A stretch of DNA of 64,000 bases from Vibrio comitans (GCA_024346835.1 AP024867.1:1302001-1366000); one strand, 5' to 3'; shown: positions 7,810-17,424, counted from the stretch's first letter. Translations and numbers: made by a program. The notes: a model not told the origin generated them from the letters alone.

Positions 7810-9177
7810 CTATTTTTTGACACTTGGGCTTACCGTTAAGGTCAGTCCCTTGATCGATTCGATGGTAACTTTATCTCCATTTTTTAGCTCAGATGTGGCT
7901 ACGGCATGCCAAAGTGCACCGTTCAATTGGACTCTGCCTTTGCCGTTGGTAAAGTCTTCGCTGACAATGGCTGTTTTTCCTGGGTAGGTTTCAAGACCAG
8001 TGGTTACACGGCGATTTCTCACCTTCATTAACATGCCAAGGGTGATGACGATCAGAGCTGCTGAAAAAATGGCGACGCCAAGAATAAGTGGTATGGCTAT
8101 CTGGAAGTTAGGTAGGTCACTGTCCATTAGGAAAATGGAACCCAGTACAAATGCTACCACTCCACCAAGGCCCAGTATTCCGAAGCTAGGGTTAAATGCC
8201 TCAGCAATCATCAGTGCTATGCCAAGAAGCAGCAAAGCGAGACCTGCGTAGTTCACAGGCATCATTTGCAGTGCATACATTGCTAACAGCAGGCAGATCC
8301 CGCCAAGAACGCCGGGTAAACCAATACCGGGGTTGTAAAATTCTAATAATAAGCCGTAGATACCAATCAACATCAAGATATACGCCACATTGGGATTAGT
8401 GATAACGGCTAACATTTCGGCTCGCCAATCTGGGGTTCTTTCTACTAAGCTAGCTGTGGTTAGTGACAATGTCACTTGCTGGTTATTTACGGTAAGTGTC
8501 GTGCCTTCGATTGCGGATATTAACGCTTCGGGGCTGTTTACCACATAATCAATAACATTGAGTTCTAATGCTTCAATCGCATCGAGACTCGCGGCTTCGC
8601 TGACGGCTTTTTCTGCCCATTGGGCGTTGCGACCATGGAGTTTTGCAAGACCTTTGATATAGGCCTTGGCGTCATTAATGACTTTCTTTTCCATCGCAGT
8701 CTTGGCAGGGACTTGCTCCGCTCTATCGCTGGAGCTTTCGTCTGCTTTGTCAGAAGCTGAATTGTCCGATTCGTCAGTGGTGCTCGGTGGTTTGGGTGAG
8801 CCGCCTAAGGCTACCGGAGTCGCAGCGCCGAGATTCGTGGCTTCAGCCATGGCTGCCACGTGGCTAGCCAATAGAATATAGGTCCCCGCACTGGCAGCTC
8901 TAGCACCGGAAGGGCCTACCCAAGTAGCGATGGGTACAGTCGATGTGGTGATTGAGTGGATGATATCTCGCATAGCGCTATCTAGCCCGCCAGGGGTATC
9001 CATTTTTAATATCACCAGGCTGACATCGTCAACTTGGGCTTGCTGGATTTCTCGAGAGAGGTAGTCGCTGACAGCAGGGCCTATAGGGCCTTTGATAGGA
9101 ACGACCCAAACGGTGCTTGCAAGAGTTTGATTGGCAAACAGCAGCAATGACATAAGGCATAGTAGAAGCAATCTCAT
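7810..9177 (-). CDS. nfeD: NfeD-family membrane serine protease
   Basis: This is a 455-residue long-form NfeD. It has a signal peptide (about 1-20) and a ClpP/SppA-like protease domain with a candidate catalytic Ser in RAASAGTY near residue 97. An acidic Ser-rich insertion (SDNSASDKADESSSDRAEQ, about 135-155) is followed by a putative catalytic-Lys region (EKKVINDAKAYIKG). Four to five membrane helices span about 265-390, and a C-terminal OB-fold NfeD domain ends the protein (GKTAIVSEDFTNGKGRVQLNG onward). NfeD and slipin act together in membrane quality control. The start is preceded by AGGAGG. It is the first gene of the nfeD-slipin operon. Confidence 0.9.
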   Translation of the reverse strand: MRLLLLCLMSLLLFANQTLASTVWVVPIKGPIGPAVSDYLSREIQQAQVDDVSLVILKMDTPGGLDSAMRDIIHSITTSTVPIATWVGPSGARAASAGTYILLASHVAAMAEATNLGAATPVALGGSPKPPSTTDESDNSASDKADESSSDRAEQVPAKTAMEKKVINDAKAYIKGLAKLHGRNAQWAEKAVSEAASLDAIEALELNVIDYVVNSPEALISAIEGTTLTVNNQQVTLSLTTASLVERTPDWRAEMLAVITNPNVAYILMLIGIYGLLLEFYNPGIGLPGVLGGICLLLAMYALQMMPVNYAGLALLLLGIALMIAEAFNPSFGILGLGGVVAFVLGSIFLMDSDLPNFQIAIPLILGVAIFSAALIVITLGMLMKVRNRRVTTGLETYPGKTAIVSEDFTNGKGRVQLNGALWHAVATSELKNGDKVTIESIKGLTLTVSPSVKK

Positions 9178-9413
9178 TCAGTCCTCCTTTTACAGGGATC
9201 TGATGAACATCTAACTTAAGTATAGTCTGGGCGGGATAAGCCTTGATGTTAATGATGAAGAGTTTGATTCACTACATAGATTTCGTTAGTAATCTATTGA
9301 AGTCGCCAATAGAACTGTTAAAAGATGTGTCATAGCAGAATATAACTAAGAGCTATTAAAATTACTTTGATATAATTTTTACTTAATGAATTGTAACGAG
9401 AAGTGAGGATCAA

Positions 9414-11153
9414 TTGGACGTAAATATGATCGATAACCTGTTCTTAACAGGGGCGGTTCTTATCCTAGTCAGTGTATTGCTGAGTAGGGCATCTTCTAAG
9501 CTAGGTGTTCCGATTTTATTTATTTTTCTGGTTGTCGGTATGCTTGCTGGCGAAGATGGACCAGGGCAAATTGATTTCAATGATCACTCCTTAACTTATT
9601 TAATTAGTAACCTGGCATTGGCCGTCATCCTTCTTGATGGAGGCATGAGAACCAAAGTATCCAGCTTTAAGGTCGCCTTCTGGCCATCATTGTCTCTTGC
9701 AACGATAGGCGTAGCGCTCACCTCTAGTTTTACGGGTTTGATGGCTGCGTGGCTGTTCGATTTAACACTATTGCAAGGTATCTTAGTCGGGGCCATTGTT
9801 GGTTCGACAGATGCTGCTGCGGTTTTCTCTATGCTGAAGGGGCAAAGCTTAAACGAGCGAGTAGGGTCTACCTTAGAAATTGAGTCTGGTACCAACGACC
9901 CAATGGCGGTCTTTCTAACCGTCACTTTGATTGCTGTTTTAGGCAACCCTGAGGCGGATCTCGGTTTGTCATTTCTAGCCACTAGTTTTGGGATGCAATT
10001 TGGCGTGGGGGCGGCCGTGGGGCTTGGCGGTGGTTGGCTACTATGGTCACTAATAAACCGTGTAGAACTACATGAAGGCTTGTACTCCGTTTTAGTGGTA
10101 GCGGGTGGTATTTCCTTGTTTGCGCTGTCAAACAAGCTCGGCGGCAGTGGAATTTTGTCAATTTATCTAGTGGGATTGTTGATAGGTAACAAACCTACAA
10201 GCTTCCGTCATTCAATACTAAACGTGCTTGATGGTATGACTTGGATGAGTCAGATCGTGATGTTCTTGTTGTTAGGTTTACTCGTGAAACCGGCAACACT
10301 GATTGAGATCATGATTCCAGCCTTGGTACTTGCGTTTGGCATGATTTTGGTCGCCAGACCGCTGGCGGTATGGATTGGTTTACTGCCATTTAAGAGTTTT
10401 ACCACCAAAGAGCGCAAATTCATTTCTTGGGTAGGGCTAAGGGGAGCAGTGCCTATTATCTTGGCCGTCTTCCCAATGGTAGCAGGGCTTCCAAATGCAG
10501 AACTGTATTTTAATATCGCCTTTTTCGTCGTAATGGTATCTCTGTTAGTGCAAGGGGGAACCCTAATGAAAGCCGCTCGAATGGCTGATGTTACCTTGCC
10601 CCCTAAGCCAACTCCTATCTCAAGAAGCGGTATCGAAATTTTCCGTGCCAGCGAGTGGGAGATGTTTGTCTATCGATTAAAAGAAGAAAAGTGGTGTGTG
10701 GGTGAACCTTTGAAACGGCTTGCTATGCCTGAAGGCACGCGGATCACGGCTGTATTTCGTGGTGAGGAACTACTCCACCCATCAGGAAGTACGGTTTTAC
10801 AAGCTAATGATACCCTCTGTGTACTGGGACAAGATAAAGATCTTGATGCGTTGAGCTTTCTGTTTAGTGAAGCTCCGGAAGATGAAGTCGTCCCCCGTTT
10901 CTTTGGTGACTTCTTCTTAGACATCAATTGTCGCGTGAGCGATGTGACCAGCTACTATGGTATTTCGGTGCTGGAAGAAGAGGGCGATATGCCACTCAAG
11001 GAGCTAGTAGAGCTCAAGCTAGGAGTATGTCCAGTGCTTGGTGATAGCTTTGATTGGTATGGATTGCATTGGGTAGTAGCCGATGTAAAAGATCACAAAG
11101 TGACTAAGTTAGGCTTAGCGTTACCCGATAACGATGAAGGGGATTCAGAATAG
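9414..11153 (+). CDS. nhaP2: Potassium/proton antiporter of the CPA1 family (NhaP2/CvrA)
   Basis: This 579-residue inner-membrane antiporter exchanges cytoplasmic K+ (and Na+ in some relatives) for H+, supporting osmotic and pH homeostasis. About 12-13 hydrophobic helices fill residues 1-390; conserved segments include GSTDAAAVFSML near 141 and ESGTNDPMAVFL near 161, with the ion-binding Asp. A cytoplasmic tail holds a TrkA-C-like domain (about 405-480) and a CorC/HlyC-type transporter-associated domain (about 500-570). I chose the TTG at 9414 because GAGG lies 5 bases upstream and the protein then starts MDVNMIDNLF, which lines up with V. cholerae NhaP2; the ATG at 9426 is too far from the SD. 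It is divergent from nfeD. Confidence 0.9.
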   Translation: MDVNMIDNLFLTGAVLILVSVLLSRASSKLGVPILFIFLVVGMLAGEDGPGQIDFNDHSLTYLISNLALAVILLDGGMRTKVSSFKVAFWPSLSLATIGVALTSSFTGLMAAWLFDLTLLQGILVGAIVGSTDAAAVFSMLKGQSLNERVGSTLEIESGTNDPMAVFLTVTLIAVLGNPEADLGLSFLATSFGMQFGVGAAVGLGGGWLLWSLINRVELHEGLYSVLVVAGGISLFALSNKLGGSGILSIYLVGLLIGNKPTSFRHSILNVLDGMTWMSQIVMFLLLGLLVKPATLIEIMIPALVLAFGMILVARPLAVWIGLLPFKSFTTKERKFISWVGLRGAVPIILAVFPMVAGLPNAELYFNIAFFVVMVSLLVQGGTLMKAARMADVTLPPKPTPISRSGIEIFRASEWEMFVYRLKEEKWCVGEPLKRLAMPEGTRITAVFRGEELLHPSGSTVLQANDTLCVLGQDKDLDALSFLFSEAPEDEVVPRFFGDFFLDINCRVSDVTSYYGISVLEEEGDMPLKELVELKLGVCPVLGDSFDWYGLHWVVADVKDHKVTKLGLALPDNDEGDSE

Positions 11154-11351
11154 TTATTTTGAGTTCAATAGTTTAGATTGTGGTAAGGGTAACTAATTGA
11201 TTTAATGTTACAAATTTATTTATAGCATCGTTAATGAGCAGCAATAATGAGTTCTTACACAGTTTATACTGGTTCAGATTGCTATAAATTATTACTTTCG
11301 TTAGTGTGCGGCAAAATTCGTCGGCAGAAAAAGGTTTTTGAGTTGTCTTCC

Positions 11352-13043
11352 ATGTTAAAGCGTTATGGCTTCAAATTAAGTATATGCATTCTTGGTTTTT
11401 CACTGCTCTCAGCATGTGGCGGAGAAAGCAGTAGCGATTCGGGAGATGGTGGTGTTACACCTCCTCCTATTATACCTCCTCCTATTACACCTGAGCCCAT
11501 ACCCCTGACACAGGATCAGCGATATGACCTGCTCTATCGGTCGACATTTGGTCCTCAACCGGACTCCTACCAAGAATTGAGAGACTTAGGCTATGTTACT
11601 TGGCTAGATGAGCAGTTTTCTATGGCTCCAAGTTTGCATTCGACACGCCTGAAAGAGTATCCATTAGAAGCGGACAGAGACAGTTACAACCAAGCTGATC
11701 GAGCGGCAGTTTGGTGGGATCTAAGCCTTAATGCGCCTGATCAGCTGCGACAACGTGTAGCGTTTGCATTAAGTGAAATTTTCGTGATTTCACGATATGG
11801 ATCTAACTTGGGTGGCCGTACACTAGAGATGACCGACTACTACGACATGCTCGTCACACATGCTTTTGGTAACTATCGTGATCTGATTGAATCAGTGACG
11901 CTTCATGCCGCGATGGGTGACTACTTATCAATGATGGCTAATCAAAAGGCTGATCCAGAGAGTAATCGCTACCCTGATGAAAACTATGCACGTGAAGTGA
12001 TGCAATTATTTAGTATCGGGCTCTATGAATTGAATCCAGATGGCACGGAGAAGCTAGATAGCCAAGGGCAGTTGATACCAACTTACACGCAAGATGACAT
12101 TGAAAACCTAGCACGCGTATTTACCGGTTGGCATATCGCAGAAAAAAGCCAACCAGGGTGGGGCTCTAAGAATGGAAATTGGTTTGTGCCGATGATCGCT
12201 TACCCTGAGTACCATGACGATGAGGAAAAAGTGGTGATGGGGGAGGTATTTGCACAAGGGCAAACCGCCGAACAAGATATGGCACAGGCGATGGATATGC
12301 TGCTCAATCATCCGAACACCGCTCCGTTAATCAGTAAGCATCTTATCCAAAGGTTGGTGACGTCGAATCCTTCTCCAGCGTATGTTGCCCGAGTGAGTGC
12401 GTTATTCGTTGATAATGGTGAGGGAGTGAGAGGCGACCTTGAAGCTGTGATCCGTGGGGTTCTCACCGACAGCGAAGCGCTTAGCGGCGGTGACCGTTCG
12501 CCCGTTAAGATGAAAGAGCCGTTGATAGCGATGACCAATTTTTTCCGCGCCTTTGAGGCAAAATCAGCCGATCCTTCGGGGCGCTTTCACAACTCTATAG
12601 GAACTTTTGGGTCGTATGGGCAATCTCCGCTTGGCTCTCCAAGTGTGTTCAATTTCTTCTCACCAGATTACGCCCCAAATGGCGAGATCGCTGACGCGAA
12701 TGACGTAGCGCCAGAGTTTGAGATACTGAGCTGGAATAACTTTATCCTCACCAATAATCAGCTTTGGTCAGCAACTGGCCGAACAGATTACGAGGGAGAA
12801 GAGAACCCGAATCGCATTGTTATTAATACAGCGTCTTTGGAAGCGATCGCCAATGATCACTTGGCATTGATCGAAGAAATTGATAGGCGTCTGCTTTCTC
12901 AAAGAATGAGTGAGCCGCTTAAAGACATCGTGTTAGAAGCATTAGAAGATCTTCGCGATACACAGCAAAGTTTAAAGGTTCGCAATGCACTCTATATTGT
13001 CGTGACTAGCCAAGAGTTTCATATTGAGGAGTTAGCCCAATGA
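11352..13043 (+). CDS. DUF1800 domain lipoprotein
   Basis: This protein has 563 residues from the chosen ATG. It has a lipoprotein signal peptide (MLKRYGFKLSICILGFSLLSAC) with lipobox LSAC and the lipidated Cys at about residue 22. A Ser/Gly/Asp-rich linker and a proline-rich repeat (PPPII, PPPIT) come next, then the DUF1800 domain. Typical DUF1800 features are DLLYRSTFGP, the ENYAREVMQLFSIGLYEL block around 210-230, and FTGWH. The family's biochemical function is not established. The gene overlaps the DUF1501 gene by four bases, so they are co-translated. The frame is open from 11247, but only the 11352 start gives a proper signal peptide; its SD (GAG) is weak. Confidence 0.82.
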   Translation: MLKRYGFKLSICILGFSLLSACGGESSSDSGDGGVTPPPIIPPPITPEPIPLTQDQRYDLLYRSTFGPQPDSYQELRDLGYVTWLDEQFSMAPSLHSTRLKEYPLEADRDSYNQADRAAVWWDLSLNAPDQLRQRVAFALSEIFVISRYGSNLGGRTLEMTDYYDMLVTHAFGNYRDLIESVTLHAAMGDYLSMMANQKADPESNRYPDENYAREVMQLFSIGLYELNPDGTEKLDSQGQLIPTYTQDDIENLARVFTGWHIAEKSQPGWGSKNGNWFVPMIAYPEYHDDEEKVVMGEVFAQGQTAEQDMAQAMDMLLNHPNTAPLISKHLIQRLVTSNPSPAYVARVSALFVDNGEGVRGDLEAVIRGVLTDSEALSGGDRSPVKMKEPLIAMTNFFRAFEAKSADPSGRFHNSIGTFGSYGQSPLGSPSVFNFFSPDYAPNGEIADANDVAPEFEILSWNNFILTNNQLWSATGRTDYEGEENPNRIVINTASLEAIANDHLALIEEIDRRLLSQRMSEPLKDIVLEALEDLRDTQQSLKVRNALYIVVTSQEFHIEELAQ

Positions 13044-14350
13044 TTTCACGTCGTCAACTCTTAGCGGCTATGGCCTCGACACCGATTATCTCGATGATGG
13101 GTACCGGTTCTGCACAAGCGTTACCAAACAATGATTATAAAGCCCTTGTCTGTGTGTTTTTGTTTGGCGGGAATGATGGCTTTAATATGTTGGTGCCTAA
13201 CGATAACGAACACTATGATGAGTACGCTAGCGCTCGTCCAGATATTGCCATTCCTCAAGCTTCATTATTGCCTTTGTCATTGAATACGGGATCCAATCTG
13301 ACACTGGGTTTACACCCATCAATGGCTGACGTTCAAAGTCTTTTCGACAGTAATAAAATGGTCGCCATTGCAAACAGTGGTGTATTGATAGAACCTTCAA
13401 CGAAAGCGGGTTTAGAGGATGGAACGCACGCGATGCCACCTTTTTTATTCTCTCACAATTCACAACAAGCTGAATGGCAACGAGGTTGGTCTGGCAGTAC
13501 TACAACATTAGGCTGGGCAGGGCGATTGATGGACGTACTCAGTAGCGATAATGAGGCAATTAGCCCAACATTTAGTCTTAATGGGTATGCTCAGCTACTG
13601 AATGGCAGCACTCATAGCGCTAACCTTATTAATGCATCATCACTGCCTCAAGTGAATGCCATTAATAACGATCAGCGCCGCAAGAGCTTTGATCAGGTGA
13701 TGAATCTATCCCCATTGACGGCGTTTGGGCGAGAGTTTGATCGGGTGAAGGATGATTCGATTTCAATACGAAATACGCTAGCCACGGCGATTGATTCGGT
13801 GCCGGAAGAAGGGCATTTTCCTGATAATTCATTGAGTGATCAGCTACATACAGTCGCACGATTAATCAAGTCGAGCGATCAACTTGGACACCAGAAGCAA
13901 GTCTATTTTGTTGGCTTAGGTGGCTTTGATACACACGCCAACCAATTGGATGTCCATGCGGGACTGATGAGCACTTTGAGTCAGTCGCTTGCTGCGTTTA
14001 ATCAATCAATGGAAGCATCAGGATTAAGCGATAAAGTCACAACAATGACGATGTCTGATTTTGGTCGACGCTTAGCGAGCAATGGCACCGGAACAGACCA
14101 TGGCTGGGCCAGTAATCATCTTGTTATGGGCGGCGCGTTAAATGCTGGACAGTTATACGGGCAGTGGCCATCGTTAATCCTAGATGGAGAAAACGATTTT
14201 AATAAAGGTCGAATGATTCCAACAACTTCCGTTGAGCAAATCGGTGCGACAATCGCAAAATGGATGGGAGTAAGCAGTGATAGCGCAATGGCCTATATAT
14301 TTCCAAACTTAGCTAATTTCTCGGTACAAGATTTAGGGTTCTTGAAATAA
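13040..14350 (+). CDS. DUF1501 domain protein with Tat-like signal
   Basis: This 436-residue exported protein begins MISRRQLLAAMAS, a twin-arginine-type signal ending near GSAQA (about residue 27). The DUF1501 domain is an alkaline-phosphatase/sulfatase-like fold. GGNDGFNMLVP lies near residue 43, GLGGFDTHANQ near 295 and MSDFGRRLASNGTGTDHGWAS near 340; the Asp and His in these motifs are likely metal ligands. Its start overlaps the end of the DUF1800 gene (ATGA), and such pairs recur in marine bacteria. Tat export suggests a cofactor loaded before export, while its partner is a Sec-type lipoprotein. The substrate is unknown. Confidence 0.85.
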   Translation: MISRRQLLAAMASTPIISMMGTGSAQALPNNDYKALVCVFLFGGNDGFNMLVPNDNEHYDEYASARPDIAIPQASLLPLSLNTGSNLTLGLHPSMADVQSLFDSNKMVAIANSGVLIEPSTKAGLEDGTHAMPPFLFSHNSQQAEWQRGWSGSTTTLGWAGRLMDVLSSDNEAISPTFSLNGYAQLLNGSTHSANLINASSLPQVNAINNDQRRKSFDQVMNLSPLTAFGREFDRVKDDSISIRNTLATAIDSVPEEGHFPDNSLSDQLHTVARLIKSSDQLGHQKQVYFVGLGGFDTHANQLDVHAGLMSTLSQSLAAFNQSMEASGLSDKVTTMTMSDFGRRLASNGTGTDHGWASNHLVMGGALNAGQLYGQWPSLILDGENDFNKGRMIPTTSVEQIGATIAKWMGVSSDSAMAYIFPNLANFSVQDLGFLK

Positions 14351-14385
14351 TTGACTTTGAATGTTCATCAGAAACGCTAATACCA

Positions 14386-14422
14386 AAGCTCTGTAGATTT
14401 ATCTATGGGGCTTGACTTTTTT
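14386..14422 (+). terminator. Terminator of the DUF1800-DUF1501 operon
   Basis: A 13-bp stem with several G-U pairs (AAGCTCTGTAGAT with ATCTATGGGGCTT) is followed by GAC and six T. It lies about 35 bases after the stop codon. Confidence 0.65.
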
Positions 14423-14459
14423 GATGGGATATTTAACAAAGTTCAATTTGGTGGTCATC

Positions 14460-14494
14460 TAGTTACTAATGTTTGAATCAAACATTAGTAACTA
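14460..14494. repeat. Perfect 16-bp inverted repeat
   Basis: TAGTTACTAATGTTTG and its exact complement CAAACATTAGTAACTA are separated by only AAT. There is no T-run, so it is not a standard terminator. It lies in the 431-base gap between convergent genes, which otherwise holds only the two terminator candidates on either side. It could be a remnant of a small palindromic element or an RNA-stabilising hairpin. Confidence 0.7.
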
Positions 14495-14687
14495 TCCAGG
14501 CTATGTTTGCTTGTAAATTGAAACCATTATGGAGTTTAGCTCCTTGAAGTATAAAAAGGGCGGTGAGTAAAATATATGGCTCCAGTGATATCACTCTAAG
14601 TGAATTTTATTTATACAAAGTATTTTGCTATAGCTTAAGTTGTTCATAATTTTCCTAAATGAACAAGGGTGTACGTAACTTAGAAAT

Positions 14688-14718
14688 GCCCCAAAGTGTG
14701 TTACGAAAATTTTGGGGC
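14688..14718 (-). terminator. Possible terminator of the fusion surface-protein gene
   Basis: GCCCCAAA and TTTGGGGC pair across a 15-base loop. On the minus strand the hairpin is followed by ATTTCT, which is only moderately T-rich. It lies about 65 bases past the stop codon of the minus-strand gene. Confidence 0.4.
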
Positions 14719-14781
14719 TTCATATGCTCAGGATACATAATCAATAGGTAAAGAGGCCCTCGATAAGCCTCGAACAGATAG

Positions 14782-17424
14782 CTAAAGCGGCAAATCAAAT
14801 ACAAATTGTGCGCTGACAATTTGTACATCATCAGACACCTTTTCCCACAACAAATCGATTTTCCCGTAGTCATTTCGGTTAAGGTTAATACCTATCCCGT
14901 AATTGAAATGAGTGTTTTCATCTACATCGATAAGCTCAGACTCACCGTCGATACTCGGCTCTATATAGCTAATCCCTAGTACTACAAAAGGGGCAAAGTT
15001 GTCTCCCCAGAGCTGATTGATACGGTATTTTGCATTCACTCTAAACAGGTGATAATGAACATCAGTATTAGGGTAGCCTACAGCGTCTGATTCTAGTTTG
15101 GCCTCGTTTAACCAGTTGTAGCTGACATAAGTAGACCAGTTGGAATCGAATTGGTAGCCAAAACCGATACCAAAAGCAGGCTGGTACTTATCATCTTGTT
15201 TCCATTGTGTATCGTCTAAATCAGGAGATAAGTAAGACATTCCTAGATCGGCGTTAACGAAAAAACCCTTATCCTCACTGTTATTGTCAATAGTCGATGC
15301 ATTGGTGGATAACGCAACTGACGACAACGCTACTGCTAATAGACCTCTCCTAACTAAAGTTAGACGTCTATAGATGAGCAATAGTAAAACTATCAAGCCA
15401 GAGTAACCTACTGAACCACCTACAATGGCCTGTCCTGAGCTATCTTCGTCAGTTTCAGTGATTAAAGGCTCACCCGCCTTGACTTGCAAAGTCACTCTTT
15501 GGGGAAAACTGTGTGCGAGGTTTAGATCGACTGCATCATAGTAAAATTCGTCAATACCTACAAAATCAGCTTCTGGTGTGTATGTAAAACTTCCATCAGA
15601 GTTAAATTGAAGCTGTCCATTAGAAACATCACTAAAAAGCCTTGATGTGAGTCCTTGATAAAATGGCTCTGAACTATTTTGATCGTCTCTGTCATTTGCA
15701 AGAACCCCCGGACCATGAATGGTCAGCACTTCTGTTGTATGAAGGCTATAAGTGTCTTGCTGAGTCGTTGGTCGAGAGTTGGTTGGAATAGAAATCCAAT
15801 TAGTTGATTGTATATCGATGTTTACCGTTGCCGTTTTCCCTCCTAGATCGTATTCGAAAGAATCGTGACCATAGTAACCGTCGTTGGGTGTATATAAAAA
15901 TGAGCCGTCTACCTCAAGAGTTAGAGAACCGTGTAGGACATCTTTAGTAAGGGTTGCATCTAAACCTCCAGGCGTTGTGTCATTAGCTAGGACGCCCTCT
16001 GCGCTATTTTTGAGAACAGAAACACCCTCTTCAGTGGTATAGCTATCGTTATGAGGATATAGCGATTCGTGTTTTTCATATGCCCCAATATCAATGGCAG
16101 CGCCTTGTGGGCGAAACTCCTTAAGGTAATCGCTAGCAATTGAGGTACCATCCGAATACTTCGCGGCTTCATCGTTACCCATGTCAACAAGTGGTAACGA
16201 TAGTTCATTGGGAACAAAGCAGCGATTGCGATTAAAGCAGCCAAGTGCATTTAAGTTCAACGCAGTATCAGCCGCGCCATTAGTAGAAAGGTAGTTATTT
16301 TTATTTGCAGCCCTTGGGTAAATTGTCGTATCGTCCCAATTTGATGGGGAGATCAATGGCAGTGTGTTTTTTTCTGGGTCCGTAGAAAAAATTAAGTTAT
16401 TGCTTGCGATAAGTTGTGCCGAGCCCACAAGATCGATATGTGTCGCATTGAAGAGAGGGGGAAAGCCACCTGAAGTTTGTGGTGTAAAGTACAAAGTGCT
16501 ATTGGTCAGTGTCAGGTCGCCATCATCGACTCGTAAGCTGCGGGTGGCAACAGAGTTTCTGCCATCGAAAAGTGAGTTTGCTATTTCAACATCCGCTCGT
16601 TTAAAAGAAAAGCCAGCATCTCGAAAACCCGCGAAATACGAATCCTTTATCGTTGCTGTGCTTTGTTGCAACGATACATGAGAAAGGACTCGAGACGAGC
16701 TTATCCCTGCTGGTCCAGTAGAGTTATCTGCTATGGCTGTGTTGGAGATGGTTAGATCGGTATTGAAAGTTAAAATAATCTCTTTGCCGTTATTAACTCG
16801 GTTTTCAAAAATAAGACTATCGTTGATGGTAAGGCTACCAACGTTTGGTCCAGACAAGTCTGCTGAGCCTTGTAAAATCATGTTATAAGATCTTTCTTGG
16901 ACTACGTTGTTAAACAATGCCACGTTGTTCAATGTTACGTTTGCATTATCAGCATTGAGCACACTGCCTGTATGAGTCACTGCAATATTTTCGATAGTGA
17001 CATCAATAACTCTTCCTGCAACATTCTTCGGATTTACTCTAAAAAGTAATGAAGATGGCTTAAGTATGGTCACGCCAGAATCAAACGGGTAACCAGCATT
17101 GAGAAGGCCGCCGGATGTTATCCACCTTTGCTTGTCATCTATGACAACTCTGTCATTGCCAAGTCCGCGAATAATTACATCATCTTCAATTGTGATAGGG
17201 TTAGAAGATACACTATGACCTGCTAGACCTGGGTAAATAGGTTCGTTACTGCCAAAGACAGCTGGAATTTCAACAATGTCTGGACCTGGGTTTTTATTCG
17301 CTTGTTCAATCGCCCATCGCAAAGTCCCATCGCCCGAAGAGGCACTACTAGTTACTTGATAGGTAGCTGAATAAACGGAATTTGAAGCGAGTAAGGTTGC
17401 CATTAAAGCGAGTAATTTATTCAT
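14782..17424 (-). CDS. Large surface protein: right-handed repeat and cadherin-like domains, internal GlyGly-CTERM-like tag, C-terminal outer-membrane barrel
   Basis: This protein has 880 residues from the ATG at 17424 (SD AAGGATGAG); the frame is open upstream but lacks a signal there. In order it shows: a signal peptide ending VYSA (about 1-20); a CSLREA/pectin-lyase-like parallel beta-helix region (about 20-450) with many short Asn/Thr repeats; two tandem cadherin-like domains with the YTPNDGYYGHDSFEY and YTPEADFVGIDEFYYDA motifs (about 455-650); a GlyGly-CTERM-like segment (about 669-693: Gly/Ser-rich, hydrophobic LIVLLLLIY, Arg cluster); a second signal-like stretch ending LSTNAS (about 694-710); and about 170 residues of amphipathic strands ending in Leu, resembling an OmpW/OmpA-type barrel. 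Such sorting tags are normally at the extreme C-terminus. This therefore looks like a fusion of two exported proteins. Function is unknown, possibly adhesion. Confidence 0.72.
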   Translation of the reverse strand: MNKLLALMATLLASNSVYSATYQVTSSASSGDGTLRWAIEQANKNPGPDIVEIPAVFGSNEPIYPGLAGHSVSSNPITIEDDVIIRGLGNDRVVIDDKQRWITSGGLLNAGYPFDSGVTILKPSSLLFRVNPKNVAGRVIDVTIENIAVTHTGSVLNADNANVTLNNVALFNNVVQERSYNMILQGSADLSGPNVGSLTINDSLIFENRVNNGKEIILTFNTDLTISNTAIADNSTGPAGISSSRVLSHVSLQQSTATIKDSYFAGFRDAGFSFKRADVEIANSLFDGRNSVATRSLRVDDGDLTLTNSTLYFTPQTSGGFPPLFNATHIDLVGSAQLIASNNLIFSTDPEKNTLPLISPSNWDDTTIYPRAANKNNYLSTNGAADTALNLNALGCFNRNRCFVPNELSLPLVDMGNDEAAKYSDGTSIASDYLKEFRPQGAAIDIGAYEKHESLYPHNDSYTTEEGVSVLKNSAEGVLANDTTPGGLDATLTKDVLHGSLTLEVDGSFLYTPNDGYYGHDSFEYDLGGKTATVNIDIQSTNWISIPTNSRPTTQQDTYSLHTTEVLTIHGPGVLANDRDDQNSSEPFYQGLTSRLFSDVSNGQLQFNSDGSFTYTPEADFVGIDEFYYDAVDLNLAHSFPQRVTLQVKAGEPLITETDEDSSGQAIVGGSVGYSGLIVLLLLIYRRLTLVRRGLLAVALSSVALSTNASTIDNNSEDKGFFVNADLGMSYLSPDLDDTQWKQDDKYQPAFGIGFGYQFDSNWSTYVSYNWLNEAKLESDAVGYPNTDVHYHLFRVNAKYRINQLWGDNFAPFVVLGISYIEPSIDGESELIDVDENTHFNYGIGINLNRNDYGKIDLLWEKVSDDVQIVSAQFVFDLPL

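Noticed and set aside
9596..10135. 179-codon open frame antisense to nhaP2
   Set aside because: It lies fully inside the well-supported antiporter gene, has no SD, and its composition (Pro/Thr/Lys-rich) is typical of an antisense shadow.
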